Shown here: piece by piece, positions 16,161-25,480 of the stretch
Position numbering within the stretch: the first letter of the stretch is position 1
How the letters are laid out: each line of letters begins with the position of its first letter
Source of the DNA: Bacillus sp. UNC41MFS5
GTDB lineage: Bacteria > Bacillota > Bacilli > Bacillales_B > DSM-18226
DNA length: 64,000 nt
Direction: 5' to 3'
NCBI RefSeq assembly: GCF_000686805.1
Contig: NZ_KK366017.1
Location: 868,001-932,000, forward strand
The notes under the pieces: generated by a model
The model's input: only the letters and a program-made list of their open reading frames with translations
Databases searched by the model: none
Told to the model about the DNA's origin: nothing
Translations under genes and position numbers: made by a program

Positions 16161-17849
16161 ATGAAAAAACAAGAAGAGATAGAGTTTACAACAGCGGATG
16201 CCATTGTAAAAGAGCTAGTACGTGCAGGCGTAGAAACCGCTTTCGGTATTGTCAGTATTCATAATATGCCTATCTATGATGCCATTCTTAGAGAGGGAAG
16301 CATTAAGCTTATCTGTTCGCGTGGTGAGAGCGGTGCAGTCAATATGGCAGATGGCTATGCGCGTGCGACTGGGAAATTAGGTGTAGTAATTACAAGTACG
16401 GGAACAGGAGCAGGAAATGCAGCTGGTTCATTAGTTGAAGCATGGGCTGCCGGCGTACCACTTCTTCATCTTACCGGTGAAGTCGCATCCCCATATCTTG
16501 GAACAGGTAGAGGATACATACATGAATGCAAAGATCAGCTCTCGATGATGAGCGGTGCATGTAAACATGCTGTACGGCTAAGAAGGCCGGAACAAACAGC
16601 TGCAGTAGTAAGAAAGGCGATTCAAGAAGCGTTAACTGCGCCGACTGGACCGGTATCACTAGAAATTCCAATTGACTTTCAATCGGCGATTATAGAGGAT
16701 CTTTCTCTTGATGGTGTACAAGTCGCAGAGTCTAAACAACAATCAACGGCATTTATTCCTGAACAAGCAGTGACAAAAATTATTGAAGCACGCCGTCCAG
16801 TAATTTGGGCAGGAGGCGGTGTCATCACTGCTAATGCTTCACATGAGCTGCAACAATTGGCGGAAATTCTTGGCGCAGCAGTTATTACAAGTCAAACAGG
16901 AAAAGGTTCGATTCCAGAAGACCACGAACAATGCATCGGACATTTTGCGGCATATGAGTCCACAAAAGAGTTTTTGCGAAATGCGGATTTATTGATCAGC
17001 GTAGGTGTCCGTTTTAGAGGGAATGAAACGTCCAACTGGAAAGTACCTGTACCAGAAGAGCATATTGCAATTGATGCGGATTGGCAGGCAATCAACCGTA
17101 ACTATAAAGCGACATTCGGTTTAGTTGGCGATGCAAAAGATTTGTTAGAGGCTCTCGTGCAAAAGCTCGAAGAAAAATCAGTTTCTGCAGTACCTTCTTA
17201 TATAGAAGAAGTACGTTCCCTAAGAGATGAAGTGCGCGCTCAACTCCGTGAAACGCTCGGACCATATGAGCAATTTGTAGATGGAATGAGAGAAATATTG
17301 CCGCGCGATACCATTTTAGTTCGTGATGTAACTGTTCAGGCAAATGTTTGGGGAAGCCGTTTATTTGAAATTTATGAACCGAGGACTTCCATTCATGCGT
17401 CAGGAGGCGGAATTGGTCAAGGCCTTCCAACAGCAATTGGTGCACAAATGGGTTGTCAAGATAAAACAGTTGTGCTGATGGCTGGAGACGGCGGGTTTAT
17501 GGTCAATGTCGGGGAAATGGTTACGGCAGCTGAAGAAAATTTACCAATCATCATTGTATTGTTTGATGACTCAGGGTACGGGGTTCTTCGCAATATCCAA
17601 GATGCTGCATATGGACGCCAAGTAGCTGTGGATTTATTGAGTCCTGATTTTGTAATGCTTGCTGAGTCAATGCACTATGCTGCTGTACGGATTGGTTCTG
17701 GAGATGAATTTGTTAGCGAACTAAAAAAAGCAAAAGAAAGACGTAAACCGTCAATGATCGTTGTCGATATGGAAGCTGTTGGGCCAATGGCAAAACCGTT
17801 CGGCGGACCTCCAGGAGCAGCGGAAGCATTTAAACCCAAAAAAATATAA
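16161..17849 (+). CDS. ThDP-dependent enzyme (acetolactate synthase / benzoylformate decarboxylase type)
   Basis: A 562-residue protein with the three domains of the POX/decarboxylase family. The N-terminal PYR domain has the ThDP-activating Glu (E56 in SRGESGAVNMADGYAR). A central domain follows, then a C-terminal PP domain with MAGDGGFMVN (GDG at about 442) and DDSGYG in place of the usual NNxxYG. It may decarboxylate a 2-oxo acid from the ring pathway, giving an aldehyde for the dehydrogenase encoded 13 bp downstream. That pairing is inferred. AAAGGTAGGA precedes the ATG. True acetolactate synthase is unlikely, as no small subunit or biosynthetic neighbour is present. Confidence 0.85.
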   Translation: MKKQEEIEFTTADAIVKELVRAGVETAFGIVSIHNMPIYDAILREGSIKLICSRGESGAVNMADGYARATGKLGVVITSTGTGAGNAAGSLVEAWAAGVPLLHLTGEVASPYLGTGRGYIHECKDQLSMMSGACKHAVRLRRPEQTAAVVRKAIQEALTAPTGPVSLEIPIDFQSAIIEDLSLDGVQVAESKQQSTAFIPEQAVTKIIEARRPVIWAGGGVITANASHELQQLAEILGAAVITSQTGKGSIPEDHEQCIGHFAAYESTKEFLRNADLLISVGVRFRGNETSNWKVPVPEEHIAIDADWQAINRNYKATFGLVGDAKDLLEALVQKLEEKSVSAVPSYIEEVRSLRDEVRAQLRETLGPYEQFVDGMREILPRDTILVRDVTVQANVWGSRLFEIYEPRTSIHASGGGIGQGLPTAIGAQMGCQDKTVVLMAGDGGFMVNVGEMVTAAEENLPIIIVLFDDSGYGVLRNIQDAAYGRQVAVDLLSPDFVMLAESMHYAAVRIGSGDEFVSELKKAKERRKPSMIVVDMEAVGPMAKPFGGPPGAAEAFKPKKI

Positions 17850-17862
17850 AGGAGGATTGAAA

Positions 17863-19308
17863 ATGATTTCGACATATCCAGTTGTTTCAGGGAGATACCT
17901 CGTTAATGGAGAATGGAAAGAAATAAAAGAAACAGTTGATGTGATTAATCCTGCAAACACGTCAGAAGTAGTAGGCGAAGTGGCAATATGTTCTGAGGAC
18001 ATTGTAAATGATGTGATAGAAGTGGCAGATAAGGCTTTTGAAACCTGGTCTCGTTCTGATATAGGAGACCGAGCAGCCCTCATGAAAACAGCGGCAGAAG
18101 AACTGGCGACTATCATCGAGGAAAATGTCACACTATTTGTACGGGAAAATGGAAAAACACTTGTAGAAGCTAAAAAAGATTTACTACGGTGTGTTGAGGT
18201 CATGAAGGGCTGCGCAGCAGAGCTGAGTAACTGGTGGAAACCAGAAGTGCTAACAGGAAATCAAAAAGTCCAAGTTAGAAGAAGAGCAAGAGGCGTCACA
18301 GCAGTGATCACACCATGGAATTCACCCATGATTTTAACATTTAAACGAGTCATCCCAGCCGTTTTAGCAGGTAATACCATCGTTGTAAAACCTGCTACAA
18401 ATTGTCCATTAACAATTATGACTTGTTTAAAAGTAGTCGCTGAACATTTTCCACCAGGCGTCATTAATATTGTGACAGGTTCAGGAAAAGTAATCGGTGA
18501 CAGACTTTGCTCTGATTCCCGCGTGCGTACCGTCGCTTTTGTCGGCAGTACTGAAACAGGAAAAGATATTATGAAGAAGTCTGCAGGAAATCTCCAAAAA
18601 GTATATATGGAACTCGGCGGCAATGATCCAGCAATTATTTTGGACGATGCTAACATGGATGAAGCAGCGATCAATCGTCTTAAAATGGGTATTTTACGAG
18701 CAGCAGGCCAAGTGTGCTCAGCTATTAAACGTGTGTATGTCCATGAATCGCGTTATGAAGAAGTTGTCAAAAAATTAACGAAAGAGTTTGAACGGGTTGT
18801 TGTTGGTGATGGCATTCAGCCTGATGTAACAATGGGGCCGTTAAATAATAAAGCGCAGTTTGATTATGTGAATGAGTTGATTAAACGTACAGTTAAGTCA
18901 GGTGCAGAAGTAATCACTGTCGGCATTCAACTTAATCCGGAATCGTGGGATCAAGGTTATTTTATGCTGCCTTCGATTGTTACAGGAATCGATCAGCAAA
19001 GCGAAATTGTTCGCGTCGAGCAATTTGGACCAGTCATCCCTATTTTACCTTTCTCTGATGTTGATGAAGCGGTAAAGTTAGCGAATGATAGTGAATTTGG
19101 TTTACGGGCGTCTGTTTGGACTGAGAATGCAGAATTAGCTATTGAGCTGGCCGATCGCCTCGAAGCAGGAGCTATTTTCCATAATAATCATACCGTTTTC
19201 AGTGATTTGGCTCTCGACTTTCCGGGTTTAAAAGAAAGTGGTGTTTCCCGCGAAACGAGACATTGTGGACTGGAATTCTATGCAGATTCATACGGGTTTG
19301 CTAATTGA
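17863..19308 (+). CDS. Aldehyde dehydrogenase (NAD(P)+)
   Basis: A 481-residue ALDH with the catalytic set N153 (TPWNSPM), E250 (MELGGNDP) and C285 (GQVCSA), plus the cofactor motif GSTETG. ELGGND instead of ELGGKS is common in the benzaldehyde and semialdehyde branches. ATG 17863 is preceded by AAAGGAGGATTG; the frame is open upstream but overlaps the ThDP gene. Possible jobs are oxidation of the aldehyde made by the ThDP enzyme or of a hydroxymuconic semialdehyde. Operon position 5. Confidence 0.88.
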   Translation: MISTYPVVSGRYLVNGEWKEIKETVDVINPANTSEVVGEVAICSEDIVNDVIEVADKAFETWSRSDIGDRAALMKTAAEELATIIEENVTLFVRENGKTLVEAKKDLLRCVEVMKGCAAELSNWWKPEVLTGNQKVQVRRRARGVTAVITPWNSPMILTFKRVIPAVLAGNTIVVKPATNCPLTIMTCLKVVAEHFPPGVINIVTGSGKVIGDRLCSDSRVRTVAFVGSTETGKDIMKKSAGNLQKVYMELGGNDPAIILDDANMDEAAINRLKMGILRAAGQVCSAIKRVYVHESRYEEVVKKLTKEFERVVVGDGIQPDVTMGPLNNKAQFDYVNELIKRTVKSGAEVITVGIQLNPESWDQGYFMLPSIVTGIDQQSEIVRVEQFGPVIPILPFSDVDEAVKLANDSEFGLRASVWTENAELAIELADRLEAGAIFHNNHTVFSDLALDFPGLKESGVSRETRHCGLEFYADSYGFAN

Positions 19309-19323
19309 GAAAGGGTGAATGGC

Positions 19324-20109
19324 ATGAAAATAGGGCTAATTGGGTGCGGTAATATCGGTACATTTCTGCTTCAGGCAATAAATAAGGACGGACTTCTTCC
19401 AGGTGGAAAAATCGTTTCGATTTATGCACGCCGCGAAGAAATCGCAGCTCAACTAGCTGAGGAATTTGGGGCACAGTGGTATCGAGATGTTGACTCACTC
19501 CTTCATTCTGATGTGAATCTAGTCATTGAAGCAGCGACCATTGAAGCCGCTGAAGAATACGCATTGAAAGTTCTTGAAGATGGAAAAGATTTATTATTAA
19601 GTAGCATAGGAGTAATGGCCGATGCTGCTTTTGAAGAAAGCATACGCGAAATTTGCCGGAAAAATAATGTGAACGTTTTCCTTCCATCTGGTGCGATTGG
19701 AGGACTCGATGTACTAAAATCAGCAAAAGCCGTGAATGGACTTGAATCAGTGTCCATTACAACGAGAAAACCGCCAAGCGCATTGCCAGCTGGTGCTTCA
19801 TCAGAAAAAGAAACGGTTTTATTTGAAGGCTCTGCAGCTGAAGCAATTAAGCAATTTCCGAGAAATATTAATGTTGCGATTGTGTTATCTTTAGCCGGTC
19901 TTGGTTCTGAAAAGACGAAAGTAAAAATTATTGCCGATCCAGATGTGTTGAAGAATAGCCATCTTATTGAAGCGTCAGGTTTGTTCGGAAAACTTAAGCT
20001 TGAAGTAGAAAATGATCCGATGCCAAACAATCCGAAAACGAGTTATTTAGCTGCTTTAAGTGTCCTGGCTACGCTTCAAAACAAAGACAATACTATTCTA
20101 GTTGGATAA
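19324..20109 (+). CDS. L-aspartate dehydrogenase-like protein (NadX/DUF108 type)
   Basis: A 261-residue protein with the N-terminal Rossmann motif GLIGCGNIG (residues 4-12). The C-terminal DUF108 catalytic domain includes FLPSGAIGGLDVLKSA, TTRKPPSALP and NINVAIVLSLAGLG. Family members reversibly deaminate L-aspartate to oxaloacetate (or iminoaspartate). ATG 19324 fits the AGAAAGG site better than GTG 19315. It lies 15 bp after the ALDH gene, inside the aromatic operon, not with NAD biosynthesis genes, so a catabolic or new substrate is likely. Confidence 0.82.
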   Translation: MKIGLIGCGNIGTFLLQAINKDGLLPGGKIVSIYARREEIAAQLAEEFGAQWYRDVDSLLHSDVNLVIEAATIEAAEEYALKVLEDGKDLLLSSIGVMADAAFEESIREICRKNNVNVFLPSGAIGGLDVLKSAKAVNGLESVSITTRKPPSALPAGASSEKETVLFEGSAAEAIKQFPRNINVAIVLSLAGLGSEKTKVKIIADPDVLKNSHLIEASGLFGKLKLEVENDPMPNNPKTSYLAALSVLATLQNKDNTILVG

Positions 20110-20146
20110 TGAATTAAGTGAAGCCCGAAGAGGGAGGAGTACAACT

Positions 20147-21451
20147 ATGCTTAAAACAACTAATCAATCATTAAAAGAAATGTCGAAAGAGCAAGTGGTT
20201 AATTATTTGAACGAAACGGTCAAACCAGAAGATGGGGTAATCCCTGCTTACCTTTTAGGCGATCAAACTGTTTACGATTTAGAGCATGAAAAAGTATTTT
20301 TGAAAACGTGGGTTTTTGTCGGCCATGAATCTGAAATCCCGAACACAGGGGACTTCATGACCCGTGAACTTTCTGGATATTCACTCATAATTACACGTGA
20401 TAAAGAAGGAGAAATTCGTGCTTTTTATAATATGTGTACCCATCGTGGAATGAAACTATGTCGGGCTGACAAAGGGAATAAGTCTTTATTTACGTGTCCA
20501 TATCACGGATTTAACTTTAAAAATACAGGGGAGCTTGTTGGTGTTCCGCTTCAAAAAGATATTTATGGCGAGACGCTTGACCGTTCAGAAATGGGTCTTC
20601 ACCAAGTGAAGCTTCAATCTTATAAAGGTCTTTTATTTGGAACATGGAATCAAGATGCAGAGCCGCTTGAAGAGTTTCTCGGCGATTTCAAATGGTATAT
20701 AGATATCGTTGTAGGACGCGCAGAAATGGAAGTGATTGGGGCTCCTCAACGATTTATCGTGAACTCTAACTGGAAAGTCGGTTCTGATAACTTTGTTGGT
20801 GATTCCTATCATACGATGGTCACACATGGTTCAATTGCAAAACTAGGCATGGTGCCAAATGCTACCTATTCAAAGCGCGGTTTTCAAATTTACACAGAAA
20901 ATGGACATGGGCTAAATCTCGGAACACCTAACCCTGACTTTGCTTTCCCGGAAGAATTGAAAGATGAATATAAAAATAATTTGTCTGAAGAACAATTTGA
21001 AGTGTTATCAAACTTAAAAAATATGATTGGGAACGTTTTTCCGAATCTATCATTTTTAATATCCCATACAAAAATAAAAGACCAGTTAATCTCTAACACT
21101 TCCATAAGAATGTGGCGACCAATTGGCCTTAATAAGATGGAAGTAATCGCATGGATGCTCGTTGAAAAAAACGCCCCTCAAGATTGGAAGGATCGTTCGA
21201 GAGATTCGTTTATCTTGACGTTTAGCCCATCGGGTATTTTTGAACAAGATGACACGGAGGTATTTACGGACATTACGGAAGCCGCCCAAGGCTCAATGCC
21301 TTTTCAAAATAAGTTAAATTATAACTATACAATGGGTCTTCATCGTGAACCTGTTGAGTTTATCGGACCAGGTGTTGCCTACAATGATAAATTCACAGAA
21401 GCGGCTCAGCGTAATTTCTACAAATATTGGCTGGAATTAATGACGAAGTGA
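20147..21451 (+). CDS. Rieske ring-hydroxylating dioxygenase, alpha subunit
   Basis: A 434-residue oxygenase subunit. The [2Fe-2S] Rieske site is C97-x-H99 (MCTHRG) with C117-xx-H120 (CPYHGF). The mononuclear iron site lies in DNFVGDSYHTMVTH, giving H222 and H227, with D219 as the electron bridge. These features match naphthalene/biphenyl-type enzymes. It should insert both atoms of O2 into an aromatic ring to give a cis-dihydrodiol. GAGGGAGGAG precedes ATG 20147; the upstream frame overlaps the previous gene and is not used. Beta subunit and dihydrodiol dehydrogenase follow. No ferredoxin or reductase gene is seen nearby. Confidence 0.9.
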   Translation: MLKTTNQSLKEMSKEQVVNYLNETVKPEDGVIPAYLLGDQTVYDLEHEKVFLKTWVFVGHESEIPNTGDFMTRELSGYSLIITRDKEGEIRAFYNMCTHRGMKLCRADKGNKSLFTCPYHGFNFKNTGELVGVPLQKDIYGETLDRSEMGLHQVKLQSYKGLLFGTWNQDAEPLEEFLGDFKWYIDIVVGRAEMEVIGAPQRFIVNSNWKVGSDNFVGDSYHTMVTHGSIAKLGMVPNATYSKRGFQIYTENGHGLNLGTPNPDFAFPEELKDEYKNNLSEEQFEVLSNLKNMIGNVFPNLSFLISHTKIKDQLISNTSIRMWRPIGLNKMEVIAWMLVEKNAPQDWKDRSRDSFILTFSPSGIFEQDDTEVFTDITEAAQGSMPFQNKLNYNYTMGLHREPVEFIGPGVAYNDKFTEAAQRNFYKYWLELMTK

Positions 21452-21472
21452 TGAGTAGTAGGGGGAAGAAAA

Positions 21473-21982
21473 ATGAACGTGGAAAAAATGCTGGCAAAAT
21501 GTGAGTTTGAACAGTGGTTGTATGATGAAGCACAATTACTTGATGACATTGAATTTGATGATTGGTTTCATTTAATGCATTCGAGCTTGCGTTATCAAAT
21601 GCCTGTACGAGTTAATAAAGAAGGAGTAGAACGTCCAGACTATTCAACTGATATGTTTACGTTTAATGATGATATTGAGTTGTTAAAGCTTCGCGTGGAG
21701 CGTTTGAAAACGGATTATGCATGGGCGGAAATTCCTCCTTCAAGAACGCGCCGCTTTGTCAGTAATGTCCGTGTGAAAGACTTTGTTGAGGGTGAAAAGG
21801 CAGTTGTAAATAGCTATTTGCTGATTTACCGTAGCCGAAGCACAGATATTCATCATGATTTAATTTCGGGTGAACGAAATGATGAATTTCTATTTGAAGA
21901 TGGAAAATGGAAACTTTCCAAAAGGGTATTCATTGTAGATCAAACAACAATAAATACAAGAAATCTTGCAATCTTCGTGTAA
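21473..21982 (+). CDS. Rieske dioxygenase, beta (small) subunit
   Basis: A 169-residue protein of the SnoaL/NTF2-like ring-hydroxylating beta family. It has FLYDEAQLLDD-type start sequence (here WLYDEAQLLDDIEFDDW), IPPSRTRRFVSNVRV and a C-terminal KLSKRVFIVDQT strand. Such subunits have a structural role in an alpha3beta3 oxygenase. GTAGGGGGAAG precedes the ATG, 21 bp after the alpha gene. The alpha/beta pair rules out the alpha-only oxygenase classes. Confidence 0.9.
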   Translation: MNVEKMLAKCEFEQWLYDEAQLLDDIEFDDWFHLMHSSLRYQMPVRVNKEGVERPDYSTDMFTFNDDIELLKLRVERLKTDYAWAEIPPSRTRRFVSNVRVKDFVEGEKAVVNSYLLIYRSRSTDIHHDLISGERNDEFLFEDGKWKLSKRVFIVDQTTINTRNLAIFV

Positions 21983-22022
21983 CTATAATCACGTATGAAA
22001 GATAACTAGAGAGGTGGAGACA

Positions 22023-22811
22023 ATGGTAATGGCCTTAAAAGATAAAGTAGTATTGATTACAGGTGGCGCTTCAGGGATTGGAGAAGCTGTCACACGCCGA
22101 TTTATTCAAGAAGGAGCAAAAGTGAGCATTATCGGCCGCTCTATAGAAACGTTAGAGAAAATGAAAGAAGAATTTGGTGAAAATATCCTCACTTATCAGG
22201 GAGATGTTAGCAAATACGAAGACAATGAGCAAGCTGTCCAAGCTACTGTCAAAAAATTTGGAAAGTTAGATGTTTTTATCGCTAATGCTGGAGTATTCGA
22301 TGGATTTGCTAAATTTGCCGATGTGACTCCTGATGCGCTTTCCGAAGCGTATGATTACCTTCTCAATATTAATGTAAAAGGTTCTTTTTTCGGCGCAAAA
22401 GCAGCTCTTGAAGAACTGAAAAAAACAAATGGTAATATTATTTTTACTGTTTCTGGTGCGAGTTTCTATCCTGATGGCGGTGGCGTGTGGTACACAGCGA
22501 GCAAGCACGCTCAAATAGGACTGATGCGCCAGCTTGCGTTCGAACTTGCGCCGTCTATCCGCGTAAATGCGGTAGCACCAGGTGGCACGCTGACAGCACT
22601 CTCTGTTATCCCACCGCTTCGTCCATTTGTTAAAATCGTGGATAATGATACGAAAGCAAGCAGTATTAAAAAACGAAATGTTCTTCAACTAGCCCAGATG
22701 CCAGAAGATCATGTGGCGGCGTATGTACTATTAGCATCCGACCAATCACGCGCAATCACCGGTGAAGTAATTTCCAGCGATGGAGGATTGTCAGTGCGAG
22801 GACTTGGCTAA
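22023..22811 (+). CDS. cis-Dihydrodiol dehydrogenase (SDR, BphB-like)
   Basis: A 262-residue classical SDR with TGGASGIG (13-20), NAG (88-90) and an intact S144, Y157, K161 triad (WYTASKHAQIGL). The stretch SFYPDGGG before the Tyr and FELAPSIRVNAVAPGGT after it are typical of biphenyl and related cis-dihydrodiol dehydrogenases. It oxidises the Rieske product to a catechol with NAD+. ATG 22023 is taken, with GAGGTGG upstream; GTG 22014 and ATG 22029 are alternatives. It is the last gene before a double hairpin. Confidence 0.87.
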   Translation: MVMALKDKVVLITGGASGIGEAVTRRFIQEGAKVSIIGRSIETLEKMKEEFGENILTYQGDVSKYEDNEQAVQATVKKFGKLDVFIANAGVFDGFAKFADVTPDALSEAYDYLLNINVKGSFFGAKAALEELKKTNGNIIFTVSGASFYPDGGGVWYTASKHAQIGLMRQLAFELAPSIRVNAVAPGGTLTALSVIPPLRPFVKIVDNDTKASSIKKRNVLQLAQMPEDHVAAYVLLASDQSRAITGEVISSDGGLSVRGLG

Positions 22812-22823
22812 AAAAAATAAATA

Positions 22824-22862
22824 AAATGACCTTTAGAAAGAAGATTCTAAAAGTTGTCATTT
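22824..22862 (+). terminator. Terminator of the aromatic operon
   Basis: AAATGAC..TTTAGAA pairs with TTCTAAA..GTCATTT with small internal mismatches. A second hairpin, AGGGTCC..TTCA with TGAA..GGACCCT (22879-22918), follows without a T run. Together they end the main operon before the hydrolase gene. Confidence 0.65.
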
Positions 22863-22982
22863 ATGCATCAGCAAAAATAGGGTCCGTTCATGTGGCATTG
22901 TCTGAACAAATGGACCCTACTTAATGAGAAGTAAAATCGGTGAAATATCAACTTTTTCATGGGAAGTCGGAGGACTGGTAGT

Positions 22983-23798
22983 ATGCCTTACGTACAAGTA
23001 GAAGACTTGAGTATCCATTATGAAATAGAAGGAAATGGAGAACCATTAGTATTGCTGCATGGTATGAGCAATAATTCACAGTCGTGGAAGGAACAAATAC
23101 AGGAATTAAAAAAGCATTACACAGTTATTGCCTGGGATGCTCCGGGTTATGGGAAAAGTTCAGATCCAGCTGAAGAATTTAGATATTTTAAAGAGTTTGC
23201 ACATATTCTGAAAGGCATGCTGGATGAGATGAAGTTGGAAAAGATCTATCTTCTCGGGCATTCAATGGGAGCAGCAATTGCAATAGAGTTTTGTAGACTT
23301 TACGCTCATAAGGTTCAAAGGCTTATAATAGCTGATCCAACAAGAGGAGCAGCTGCTCTGGATCCAGAAGAGAATGAGCTGAAATTAAAAAATCGATTAT
23401 TTTCTATTGAAAATCTGTCTCCTGAGGAAATCGCGGAAAAAAGGATCAAAGCCTTGCTATCTCCCTATGCTTCAAAAGAAGTATATCAGCGGGTAAAAGA
23501 GATTATGACACAGGTTAGACCCGCAGGATATCGTTCGGTAGCATATTCACTTTATCATCAAAATCAAATGAAAGAGTTATCTCAGATAAATGTTCCTGTT
23601 CTTGTTATTTGTGGTGAGTTGGATTCTGTTACTCCTGTAAAGGAATCGAAAGCGATTCATGAAGAATTGATAAACTCCCAGCTCGTTATTATTCCAGAAG
23701 GCGGTCATTTGTGTTATCAAGAAAATCCTGAAAAGTTTAATTCAAGCATCATAGAATTTCTTAACAAAGAGGAAGGTGCTTGTTTTGTCAATGATTAA
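22983..23798 (+). CDS. Alpha/beta hydrolase, possible meta-cleavage product hydrolase
   Basis: A 271-residue alpha/beta-hydrolase. It has the oxyanion HG (LLHGMSNNS), nucleophile S94 in GHSMGAA, acid Asp in CGELDSVTP and His in EGGHLCYQE. Size and fold suit C-C hydrolases (BphD/MhpC group), but the family also contains esterases and lactonases. Its position after dihydrodiol dehydrogenase and its overlap with the aspartase gene argue for a role in ring-fission product hydrolysis. ATG 22983 has GGAGG nine bases upstream. Confidence 0.72.
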   Translation: MPYVQVEDLSIHYEIEGNGEPLVLLHGMSNNSQSWKEQIQELKKHYTVIAWDAPGYGKSSDPAEEFRYFKEFAHILKGMLDEMKLEKIYLLGHSMGAAIAIEFCRLYAHKVQRLIIADPTRGAAALDPEENELKLKNRLFSIENLSPEEIAEKRIKALLSPYASKEVYQRVKEIMTQVRPAGYRSVAYSLYHQNQMKELSQINVPVLVICGELDSVTPVKESKAIHEELINSQLVIIPEGGHLCYQENPEKFNSSIIEFLNKEEGACFVND

Positions 23799-25224
23799 TA
23801 CCATTCAATCAAATGTAAGAATTGAAAAAGACTTTTTAGGTGAAAGAGAACTGCCTATTAATGCGTATTACGGTGTTCAAACAGTAAGGGCTATGGAAAA
23901 TTTCCCGATTACGGGCTATCGCATTCATGAAGAATTGATTAAAGCGTTGGCCATCGTTAAAAAAGCAGCCGCGCTTGCAAATATGGATGTGAAATGTTTA
24001 TATGAGGGACTTGGACAAGTGATTGTTCAAGCAACAGATGAAATCATCGAAGGAAAATGGCATGACCAATTTATGGTGGACCCGATTCAGGGCGGCGCTG
24101 GTACATCCATGAATATGAATGCTAACGAAGTCATTGCGAACCGCGCCCTTGAGCTGCTCGGCAAAGAAAAAGGCTCCTATTTTGAGTTAAGTCCAAATAG
24201 TCATGTCAATATGTCACAATCAACGAATGATGTGTTTCCAACCGCCATTCATATCGCAACCCTTCATTTGGTTGGAAAATTGTTAGACACGATGCAATAT
24301 ATGCTGGAAGTGATTAAGAAAAAAGCACAGCAATTTGATCATGTCATTAAAATGGGGCGTACACACCTTCAAGACGCGGTACCGATCCGTCTTGGGCAAG
24401 AGTTTGAAGCATATAGCCGTGTGTTGGAGCGTGATATTAAACGTATTCAACAATCACGCCAGCATTTATATGAAGTCAATATGGGTGCGACAGCCGTTGG
24501 CACAGGCTTAAATGCAGACCCTCGCTATATCGAAAACGTGGTCAAACATTTGGCAGACATTAGCGGCCTTCCGCTTATAGGCGCTGAGCATCTTGTTGAT
24601 GCAACACAAAATACGGATGCGTATACAGAAGTATCTGCTGCCTTAAAAGTATGCATGATGAACATGTCGAAAATCGCCAATGATTTACGTTTAATGGCCT
24701 CAGGCCCTCGTGCGGGACTTGCGGAAATTAGCCTACCGTCCCGTCAGCCCGGCTCTTCCATTATGCCGGGAAAAGTCAATCCGGTTATGCCCGAAATGAT
24801 TAACCAAGTAGCGTTCCAAGTTATCGGCAATGACCATACGATCTGTCTGGCATCTGAAGCGGGCCAGCTTGAATTGAACGTGATGGAACCTGTGCTTGTG
24901 TTCAATTTACTTCAATCAATCAGCATCATGAACAATGCCTTCCGCGCATTCACAGACTACTGTCTTGCAGGCATTGAAGCAAATGAAGAACGTTTAAAAG
25001 AATATGTAGAAAAAAGCGCAGGGATTATTACAGCTGTAAATCCGCATATTGGATACGAGGTGGCAGCACGTATCGCACGAGAAGCCATTTTAAATGGAAA
25101 ATCAGTACGTGAACTTTGCCTGCAAAATGATGTATTAACAGAAGAAGAGTTAGACCTAATATTAGATCCTTATGAAATGACACACCCCGGCATTGCAGGA
25201 GCAGTACTTTTTAATCGAGAGTAA
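23785..25224 (+). CDS. aspA: Aspartate ammonia-lyase
   Basis: A fumarase/aspartase-superfamily enzyme of about 479 residues that converts L-aspartate to fumarate and ammonia. Diagnostic segments are IEKDFLGERELP, GAGTSMNMNANEV, SPNSHVNMSQSTNDV and the signature GSSIMPGKVNPVMPE, which carries the catalytic Ser. TSMNMNANEV favours aspartase over fumarase. Three starts are possible: GTG 23776, TTG 23785 (best spacing from GGAAGG) and ATG 23791. It overlaps the hydrolase end, so the two are co-transcribed. With the aspartate-dehydrogenase-like protein and malic enzyme it could feed C4 acids to pyruvate. Confidence 0.88.
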   Translation: MSMINTIQSNVRIEKDFLGERELPINAYYGVQTVRAMENFPITGYRIHEELIKALAIVKKAAALANMDVKCLYEGLGQVIVQATDEIIEGKWHDQFMVDPIQGGAGTSMNMNANEVIANRALELLGKEKGSYFELSPNSHVNMSQSTNDVFPTAIHIATLHLVGKLLDTMQYMLEVIKKKAQQFDHVIKMGRTHLQDAVPIRLGQEFEAYSRVLERDIKRIQQSRQHLYEVNMGATAVGTGLNADPRYIENVVKHLADISGLPLIGAEHLVDATQNTDAYTEVSAALKVCMMNMSKIANDLRLMASGPRAGLAEISLPSRQPGSSIMPGKVNPVMPEMINQVAFQVIGNDHTICLASEAGQLELNVMEPVLVFNLLQSISIMNNAFRAFTDYCLAGIEANEERLKEYVEKSAGIITAVNPHIGYEVAARIAREAILNGKSVRELCLQNDVLTEEELDLILDPYEMTHPGIAGAVLFNRE

Positions 25225-25310
25225 AAATATTAAAGTATAGTTGATTCATAGGAGGAACTTCCAAATTTTTATTAGGAGTACCACACATCCATCAAGTTAA
25301 TAGAACCTAC

Positions 25311-25360
25311 ATAAAAGTCTTTTTCTGTCCAGAATATAGGAAAGAAAGAGGCTTTTTTAG
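25311..25360 (+). terminator. Imperfect terminator after aspA
   Basis: AAAAGTCTTTTTCTGTCC pairs imperfectly with GGAAAGAAAGAGGCTTTT, then T residues. The remaining 120 bp to the MocR gene show no gene. Confidence 0.5.
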
Positions 25361-25480
25361 TGCCTTTACACATATCAAGGGAGGATTACCTTATATTTGA
25401 ACGGACTTTTACAGGAAAGAAAAGTATAATTGTTTTATAAACCACACAATCAGATAATTGTATGAAAAAGGATGCGTATT

